Positions 57,491 through 64,000 of a stretch of 64,000 nt of DNA are shown piece after piece. Under the pieces are notes generated by a model that saw only the letters and a list, made by a program, of their open reading frames with translations, was not told where the DNA came from and made no database searches. A program made the position numbers and the translations under genes. Origin of the DNA: Phytomonospora endophytica (GTDB lineage Bacteria > Actinomycetota > Actinomycetes > Mycobacteriales > Micromonosporaceae); the NCBI RefSeq assembly GCF_014202425.1, contig NZ_JACHGT010000020.1, forward strand, positions 13,181 through 77,180. Reading direction: 5' to 3'. The stretch's first letter is position 1, and each line of letters begins with the position of its first letter.

Positions 57491-59638
57491 ATGCGCATCG
57501 CCGTCTTCACCGAGGATGACCACGCCCGACGGGTCATCGCGAGGTTCCGCCGCGCCGCCGAGGCGGCCGGGCACACCGTCGACGAACTGACCCCGGATCT
57601 CGTCGGGCCGCGCGAGGCGATCAGCGAGGTCGATCTGCCCCACGAACTGGAGACGCGCGTGCGGGCCTTCGTGGACGCCCACGACGTCGACCGGCTTGTC
57701 CTGTGCGGCGACCGCTCCCGTCTCGGGCGCCGGCTGACGCGCGGCCTGCGCACGCGGTTGCCGGTCGTGCTGGTCCAGGACCGGCACGTCGACTACCGCC
57801 ACACCCGCCTCGACGCCGTCACCGCCGTGCAGGGGCAACTCGGCGACGGCGGACCGGCCGCGGTGTGCGTGTGGGGCCCGGCGACCCGTCGCGCGATCGC
57901 CGACCGCGCCCCCGACACCGCCGTCGTCGTCACCGGCGCCCTCGGCCTCGGCGACGACCCCGAACTGCTCCGCGCCGCCCGCTCCGCCGTACACCGCAGG
58001 ACCGTTGAGCCCGGGACACCGCTGCGGATCGTGATCGCCGGCGAAGGCGACTGGACCGAGGCCGCCGGGGAACTCGGCGCCTACGGCGAGGTCGTGTTCG
58101 ACACCGCCATCGAGGGCGCCGACCTCGTCGTCACCTCACTCGAAGCGCTCTACCCGGAGACCCTCCGCGCCGGGATCCCGCTGGTCCACCACCGGCTCGG
58201 CGACCGCGTCCTGCCCGACCTGCGGCACAACCTGATCCGCACCACCCGCGGCACCGGCGAGCTCGGCGAGGTCGCGCTGCGCCTCAAAGTGGACGGACGC
58301 TTCCGCGGCAATCCCACCGGCGAACCCGTCGAGCACTACCTCGCCTTCCATTCCGACGTCGCCGAACGCGTCCTCGCCGTGGTCGAAGAGGCCGCGCTCC
58401 CCGTACCCCCGCCCCCGCCCGGCCGCACCGGGACCGGGCCGCGCGCGAGCCTCGCCGAACGCGCGCTCGACGAGATCCGCGACCGCATCCGCCGCCCGCG
58501 CTCGGTGGCGGTGATCGGCACGGACTTCGGGTACGTCACCGGCGTCGCCGTGCCCGTGCTGACCTACACGCGGGACCTCGTCGCCGCCGGGCCCGTCGAC
58601 GTCCGCTACATCGACATCTGGGCCTTCTCCAGCGTCGAGGGCGTGCTCGCCGCGATCGAGGGCTGCGAGCAGGTGCTGATCAACAGCCTGGCGTTCTTCT
58701 GGCGCAACTGGCTCGGCTCGCGGGTCGCGGAGGCGCTGCTCGAAGCACGCGTGCCGACGGCGGTGTACGTGCACGAGACGGAGTACGTGTTCAACCACGA
58801 GGCGGCCACGCGCGGGGTACGGCACGAGAGGCTCCTGGAGCTGCTGCCGCGCCTGCGGGTGCTGTGCGTCTCGCGCGCGCAGGCCGACTTCTACCGCAAG
58901 CTGGGGGCGCGCAACCCCGTCGTCGTATACAACACCGTGCCGCTCGACGACCGGCCGCCGCGAGCGCGCGCCGCCGTCGGCGAAAGGCCGCGGATCGTGA
59001 TGGTCGGGACGGTGCAGGACCGCAAGGGCGTCGACCTGTTCTCGCGGGTCGCCGAGCGCGCGGCCGGGCTGCCGTGGGACTTCGCCTGGTACGGGCACCG
59101 AGGCGGCGTGAGCGGGTCGGCGCTGGAGTCGCCGCGCGTCGACTGGCGGGGCGCCATGCCACGGCGACGGGTGCGGGCCGAACTCGCCCGGGCCGACGTG
59201 CTGTTCCTGTCGAGTGTGGACGATCCGATGCCCCTCGCCGTGATCGAGGCGGTTCAGCAGAGGCTGCGGATCGTGACATACGACCGCGTCGGGTCGAAGG
59301 AGATCCTGGAAGGCGTCGGCGGTTACCGGGGCTTCGGCGAGTACACGCCCGGCGCCGCGTTGGACGCCATCGCCGCCGTACTGGCCGACGACGTCGACGA
59401 GGACGCCTACGGCGAGGTCGAGGAACTCTTCGCGCCCGCCCGCTTCGCCGAACGCATGTCGACGGCGCTCTCCCTGGCCCACGACGGGCCGCCCCCCGAG
59501 ACGCCGGGCCCCACCGTCGCCGCCCTCGACGATGAGACCCCCGACGCCCACACCCGCGCCGTCGCGACCCTGCGCGCCACCGGCCGCGGCGACGACGCCG
59601 AACTCATGGAACGCGCACTGCTGCGGAGGCGACACTGA
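57491..59638 (+). CDS. Large GT-B-like glycosyltransferase
   Basis: A 715-residue protein in two halves. The first (about 1-300) has a Rossmann-like start (MRIAVFTEDDHARRVIARF) and resembles a degenerate GT-B half. The second (about 320-660) is a GT4-type domain with VYVHETEYVFNHE, VMVGTVQDRKGVDLF and the acidic donor-site region DPMPLAVIEA. There is no signal peptide or membrane segment. It may glycosylate a cell-wall or spore polymer. Its stop shares a base with the following coiled-coil gene (TGATG). Confidence 0.8.
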   Translation: MRIAVFTEDDHARRVIARFRRAAEAAGHTVDELTPDLVGPREAISEVDLPHELETRVRAFVDAHDVDRLVLCGDRSRLGRRLTRGLRTRLPVVLVQDRHVDYRHTRLDAVTAVQGQLGDGGPAAVCVWGPATRRAIADRAPDTAVVVTGALGLGDDPELLRAARSAVHRRTVEPGTPLRIVIAGEGDWTEAAGELGAYGEVVFDTAIEGADLVVTSLEALYPETLRAGIPLVHHRLGDRVLPDLRHNLIRTTRGTGELGEVALRLKVDGRFRGNPTGEPVEHYLAFHSDVAERVLAVVEEAALPVPPPPPGRTGTGPRASLAERALDEIRDRIRRPRSVAVIGTDFGYVTGVAVPVLTYTRDLVAAGPVDVRYIDIWAFSSVEGVLAAIEGCEQVLINSLAFFWRNWLGSRVAEALLEARVPTAVYVHETEYVFNHEAATRGVRHERLLELLPRLRVLCVSRAQADFYRKLGARNPVVVYNTVPLDDRPPRARAAVGERPRIVMVGTVQDRKGVDLFSRVAERAAGLPWDFAWYGHRGGVSGSALESPRVDWRGAMPRRRVRAELARADVLFLSSVDDPMPLAVIEAVQQRLRIVTYDRVGSKEILEGVGGYRGFGEYTPGAALDAIAAVLADDVDEDAYGEVEELFAPARFAERMSTALSLAHDGPPPETPGPTVAALDDETPDAHTRAVATLRATGRGDDAELMERALLRRRH

Positions 59639-59880
59639 TGGGCCGAGTCCTGCGGAAGATCCTGCGTCCGGTCACGACCCGCATCGACCACCGCGCCGAG
59701 AAGGCGGCGGAACGCGCCGTCCAAGGACGCGCGACGGCGGCCTTCGAGGGGGCCGTGGACGAACTGCGGCTGCGCAACGCGCGCGGACTGGACGAGCTGT
59801 ACGACGCGCTGACGGAGGTCCGGGCGGAACTGGCGGCCGCGCGCGCGGAGATCGAAGGACTGCGCGGGGGAGCGGGGTAG
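59638..59880 (+). CDS. Small coiled-coil protein coupled to glycosyltransferase
   Basis: An 80-residue, strongly helical, charged protein. Residues ~45-75 (LDELYDALTEVRAELAAARAEIEGL) form a heptad-type coiled coil; the N-terminus is basic. The ATG overlaps the glycosyltransferase stop (TGATG), so the two are coupled; it may tether or oligomerise the enzyme. No family is recognised. Confidence 0.6.
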   Translation: MGRVLRKILRPVTTRIDHRAEKAAERAVQGRATAAFEGAVDELRLRNARGLDELYDALTEVRAELAAARAEIEGLRGGAG

Positions 59881-60089
59881 GGGAGGCGGGCCGGTCCGGC
59901 GAGCGCCGGGCCGAGAACGCAACCCATGCGGCAGTTAGGGGAGGCGGGCGTGGGTCCGGCTCTCGGACCGACGGTGTTTTGTCACACCTCGTCCGTATCG
60001 TTCGTTTTCGGGGGCGTTTTGCCGCCAAGCGACGACCCCTGCCCGAAACTCGCCACGCTCGCCGCTCGCCGCTGGCCGCGCATCGCCGC

Positions 60090-60770
60090 GCCCGCCGCCG
60101 CCAGCGGCCGGCGGGTGCCGGGTGCCGGAGGGCGGCCCAGCCGCTCCCGAGGCGGTGCGGAGGACGCGGCACGGTGGGAGGAGGACGCGGCACGGTGGGA
60201 GGAGGTGCGGCTCGGCGAGACGAGCCCGAGCCCGCCAGTGTGCCGGGGATGCCCCGCAAGGCAGGGACGGCCCGTCGATCGGTCTCACACCCCTCGCATC
60301 GCCGCGCTCGCCACCCGCCGCGCATTTCACCGCGCCTGCCGCCGCCAGTGGCGGCCGGGTGCCGGAGGGCGGCCCAGCCGCTCCCGAGGCGGTGCGGAGG
60401 ACGCTGCACGGTGGGAGGAGGACGCGGCACGGTGGGAGGAGGTGCGGCTCGGCGAGACGAGCCCGAGCCCGAGCCCGAGCCTGAGCCTGAGACGAGGCCG
60501 GGCCTGAGACGAGGCCGGGCCCGAGACGAGGCCGGGCCCGAGACGAGCCCGTGCCTGAGACGGGGCCGTGCCTGAGACGAGCCCGAGCCCGAGCCCGAGA
60601 CGAGCCCGTGCCCGAGCCTGAGACGGGCCCGAGCCTGAGACGGGCCCGAGCCTGAGACGGGCCCGAGCCTGAGACGAGCCTGAGCCTGAGACGGGCCGAG
60701 CCTGAGACGAGCCTGAGACGAGCCCGAGCCCGCCAGCGCGCCGGGGATGCCCCGCAAGGCAGGGACAGCC
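60090..60770. repeat. ~185-bp duplication with an expanded GAGCCTGAGACG minisatellite
   Basis: A block holding GGGTGCCGGAGGGCGGCC, a doubled CGGCACGGTGGGAGGAG and GCTCGGCGAGACGAGCCC occurs at about 60092-60240 and again at about 60338-60470. The first copy passes directly to GCCGGGGATGCCCCGCAAGG. In the second, about 260 bp of imperfect GAGCC[TC]GAGACG-type units (about 60462-60740) intervene before that same end sequence. All frames stay open through the units, so the reading frames carry no weight. Confidence 0.85.
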
Positions 60771-60779
60771 TGACGGATG

Positions 60780-61687
60780 GACCCATCGCGTCGCCGCGCC
60801 TTCGCTGCCGGCGGCTCGTCCAGGGCGGTGACTGCCCTCGCGCCCGCGCCGTCAGCGGCGCACCGGGGCCCTGCGCCCGCTGTTACCCGCGATTCGCGAT
60901 GAGATCGGGTGCGCGGCAAGGCGAGTTCCGAGCATTTCAGCCGTGCGGGGCATGGGTGCGATGAGACTCGGACGAGCTGATGGCGGGTCTCACGGCGGCT
61001 CTTCGTCGCACCTCGCGCCACGCCGTTTCCAGCGCCGACAGCGCGCGGTCCGCCGTCGCCGGAAAGACGCGCGAACAGTGCGTTTCCGGGGCCGACGTGG
61101 CCTCCCCGCCCGCGTCTCGCCCACGTCCGCGCGAACGACCCGTGGTGCGTGACGGGAGGCCGGGGCTGGGTCCTGCCCACGGCCACGCGCAAGCCTCGGC
61201 CGCCCCCGCTCGCCCCCCCGCCCTCCACCCCCCGACCCCGCCCTCCACCCCCCCCGCCCCCCGGCAAGCCCGCCACGCCCCACCACGCCTGCCGCCCGCA
61301 TCCCGCCCAAGCCACCGAGTGCCGGGTCCCCAGCCGCCCCCACGGCCGCGCGGACGACGCCCCCGTGGCAAGGCGAGCCCCGAGCACTTCAGCGTGCGGG
61401 GGATGCCACGCGGAGACCTGGACGGGCCGGCGGGCCGGTCCACCCCCACCCCCATCCCGCCCAGTGGAACCCCACCCGCCCCTCCCTCCCCGTCACCACT
61501 CCCCGCCGCACCGCCACCCCCGGCCCCACCCCCAACACCCGCCGCCACGTGCCCCTCCACGCCCCGCCCACCTCCCGTCGCGCACCGGCCCAACCCCGCA
61601 CCACGCCCCTCCTAACAGCCCCCGCGCGGCCCCCCGCGCGCACCCACCGCCACCCCGTGGCTGGCGCCGGGGTGGCACGATGGAGGC
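60780..61687. other. Gene-free spacer with C-rich, G4-prone tract
   Basis: No supported gene. From about 61195 to 61640 the plus strand is extremely C-rich with many runs of 4-8 C and few G runs, so the minus strand carries dense G-runs able to form G-quadruplexes. The tract ends about 40 bp before clpS. Between 59881 and 60089 I also see no gene. Confidence 0.7.
60916..61408. repeat. Direct-repeat pair, ~40 bp
   Basis: GGCAAGGCGAG[TC][TC]CCGAGCA occurs at about 60916 and 61368, each followed by TTCAGC and GTGCGGGG-ATG. The GCGGGGGATGCC part resembles the GCCGGGGATGCCCC end of the larger repeat at 60.2 and 60.75 kb. Confidence 0.65.
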
Positions 61688-61978
61688 ATGGGTGCACCAC
61701 TGGCGAGTCCGGACATCGTGTCGGACCATGAGGAACGAATCGACCCCGATCGCCCCTGGGCGACGGTCGTGCACAACGACCCGGTCAACCTCATGAGCTA
61801 CGTGACCTGGGTCCTGCAGAAGCTCTTCGGCTACAACCGCGACAAGGCCGAGAAGCTCATGCTCGACGTGCACCACAAGGGCCGCGCCACCGTCTCCTCC
61901 GGGGCCCGCGAACGCATGGAGTTCGACGCCACCCGTCTCCACGCCCACGGCCTCTGGGCCACCGTCGAGCGCCAGTAA
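61688..61978 (+). CDS. clpS: ATP-dependent Clp protease adaptor ClpS
   Basis: A 96-residue N-end-rule adaptor. The core is complete: [20 protein letters not shown] (N-degron pocket with HNDPVN), then [34 protein letters not shown]. It delivers destabilising N-terminal residues to ClpC/ClpP. It is first in the clpS-DUF2017-mec-cysO-cysM run, 14 bp before DUF2017. A GGAG so close to the ATG and a CACGAT 6 nt upstream make the initiation mode ambiguous. Confidence 0.95.
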   Translation: MGAPLASPDIVSDHEERIDPDRPWATVVHNDPVNLMSYVTWVLQKLFGYNRDKAEKLMLDVHHKGRATVSSGARERMEFDATRLHAHGLWATVERQ

Positions 61979-61992
61979 CCCGAACAGGAACC

Positions 61993-62493
61993 ATGCGAGC
62001 CTTCATTCGTGACGGCGACGACTCATTCGTCGCCACCTTCGCACCGGCCGAGGCCGATGCGATCCGGCAATCCGTCCAGGGCATCGCCGGACTCGTCCGG
62101 GCGCACGACACCGGTGACCCCGTCACCGCGCGTCTCTTCCCCGACGTCTACAACGACTCCAGCGACGACGCCGCCGAGTTCCACCGCCTCACCGACGCCG
62201 AACTCACCGGCACCAAACTCGCCCAGGTCGATGTGCTTCTCGACACGCTCCCCGCCGAAGGCGGCGAGGTCCGCATCGACGGCGAGACCGCCGAGGCGTG
62301 GCTGCGCGCTATCACCGACGTCCGGCTCGCCCTCGGCGTTCGCCTGGACATCAGCGAATCCACCGACCTCGGCCGCGAGATGGACGACGAGATCCTCGCC
62401 GACCCGGTGTCCCCACGTGCGGCGGCGCTCGGACTCTACGAACTCCTCACCTACGTCCAGGAGTCGCTCGTCGTCGCCGTCGCGGGGTGGTGA
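61993..62493 (+). CDS. DUF2017 family protein
   Basis: A 166-residue acidic helical protein. Family features: an RDFLRLTP-equivalent YNDSSDDAAEFHRLTDAEL segment and the C-terminal ALGLYELLTYVQESLVVAV. Its function is unknown, but it is nearly always encoded after clpS in actinobacteria. It starts 14 bp after clpS. Confidence 0.9.
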   Translation: MRAFIRDGDDSFVATFAPAEADAIRQSVQGIAGLVRAHDTGDPVTARLFPDVYNDSSDDAAEFHRLTDAELTGTKLAQVDVLLDTLPAEGGEVRIDGETAEAWLRAITDVRLALGVRLDISESTDLGREMDDEILADPVSPRAAALGLYELLTYVQESLVVAVAGW

Positions 62494-62522
62494 CCGCCCG
62501 CCGACCGGGTAGGCTGTCGAGC

Positions 62523-63005
62523 GTGTTGACGATCCACCGTGCGCTTGTTGCCGCGATGGTGGCCCATGCCCGCCGGGACCACCCGGACGAGGCCTGCGGC
62601 ATCATCGCCGGCCCCGCGGGGTCCGATTCACCCGAGCGTCTCGTGGAGATGATCAACGCCGAACGCTCGCCGACGTTCTACCGCTTCGACTCGGCCGAGC
62701 AGCTCGCCGTGTGGCGCTGGATGGACGACCACGACGAGGAACCGGTCGTCATCTACCACTCCCACACCGCGACCGAGGCCTACCCCTCGCGCACCGACGT
62801 GAAGTTCGCGTCCGAACCGAACGCGCACTACGTGCTGATCTCGACCCGCGAACCGGAGACCGCCATGGTGCGCTCCTTCCGGATCGTCGACGGCGAGATC
62901 ACCGAGGAACCCGTCGAGCTCACCGGCGACGAGCTCGCCGTCCAGACGTACAAGATCGGGCACACCCCCACCTCGATCGTGTACGACTGTGCCGAACCGC
63001 GCTAG
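62523..63005 (+). CDS. mec: JAMM metalloprotease of the CysO pathway (Mec)
   Basis: A 160-residue Mov34/MPN/PAD-1 protease. The JAMM residues are Glu23 (DEACGII), His79 and His81 (YHSHT), Ser89 and Asp92 (PSRTD). It should cleave cysteine from the CysO-cysteine adduct. GTG 62523 is chosen because TAGGCT (62510-62515) ends 7 nt upstream; the transcript is probably leaderless. cysO and cysM follow. Confidence 0.94.
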   Translation: MLTIHRALVAAMVAHARRDHPDEACGIIAGPAGSDSPERLVEMINAERSPTFYRFDSAEQLAVWRWMDDHDEEPVVIYHSHTATEAYPSRTDVKFASEPNAHYVLISTREPETAMVRSFRIVDGEITEEPVELTGDELAVQTYKIGHTPTSIVYDCAEPR

Positions 63006-63088
63006 GCCGCGCCGCGCGCGCCGAGCCCCGCGCTGACCTCGGTTCCCTCTTCAATCGGTACGACACCTCTGCGTGAAAGAGAACGACC

Positions 63089-64000
<912 letters not shown>

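Noticed and set aside
59672-61387. 571-codon minus-strand frame and its relatives across the minisatellite
   Set aside because: All frames are open because the unit has few stops; the translation is low-complexity (ARLRLG/SGSG type) and conflicts with the coding glycosyltransferase/coiled-coil end.

Overview
The window is high-GC DNA with bacterial gene structure, and its gene content points to a filamentous actinomycete of the Micromonosporales/Glycomycetales type. The pointers are: the clpS-DUF2017-mec-cysO-cysM block beside pncB; a nitrate-sensing-kinase plus roadblock (conservon-like) pair; a SigE-family ECF sigma factor; WXG100/EspC-type secretion substrates; an Asp23 envelope-stress cluster; a tricorn-type S41 peptidase; and many genes with a -10 hexamer only 6-7 nt before the start codon (predicted leaderless mRNAs). 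Genus and species cannot be read from the sequence alone.

Layout. 0-0.8 kb: non-coding, with a 127-bp tandem duplication. 0.8-7.8 kb: DUF4395 membrane protein, LacI regulator, aldo/keto reductase, a two-gene EACC1-like plus 4-TM membrane unit, a serine beta-lactamase-like hydrolase and a ROK regulator. 7.9-14.7 kb: one sugar operon (Gfo/Idh/MocA dehydrogenase, ABC ATPase, two permeases, binding lipoprotein, tagatose/psicose-3-epimerase-like isomerase), divergent from the ROK regulator and closed by a strong hairpin. 14.8-16.1 kb: a dense intergenic repeat array whose units recur, inverted, at 31.8-32.1 kb. 16.2-30.5 kb: an unrecognised 731-aa protein with a duplicated Cys domain, ThuA-like protein, HtrA-like protease, Nei glycosylase, tricorn-like peptidase, prolyl oligopeptidase, ArsR regulator, SDR/DUF2867 protein and the five-gene Asp23/AmaP cluster. 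30.5-38.6 kb: GH29 fucosidase, a type VII toxin with its EspC-like partner, NTF2-like protein, SigE with its membrane regulator, a shortened VOC protein, a PASTA pseudokinase, DUF4253 and DUF4236. 38.7-42.5 kb: a pseudogene remnant, two YbaB-like genes and a five-gene effector operon. Then tRNA-Ala(GGC), a Trk/Ktr potassium system, the conservon-like operon with a TAXI lipoprotein, an APH-like kinase, ctaD, a TetR-controlled hydrolase/MFS pair, pncA, pncB, a large glycosyltransferase, a repeat-rich 1.8-kb spacer, and the clpS-to-cysM block, cut by the window end.

The most interesting unit is the effector operon at 39.8-42.5 kb (minus strand): EspC-like partner, WXG-type effector with a C-terminal PD...VD domain, two candidate immunity genes, and a displaced second copy of the effector's last ~80 residues without any N-terminal secretion module. 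This looks like an orphan toxin-tip/immunity cassette. A second candidate conflict unit is the EACC1-like/4-TM pair at 4.6-5.3 kb. Regulation is unusually legible: a 15-bp TetR palindrome (ACTAAAC-C-GTTTAGT type) occurs three times around the MFS/hydrolase/TetR genes, and a 24-bp palindrome covers the -10 of the prolyl oligopeptidase beside the ArsR gene.
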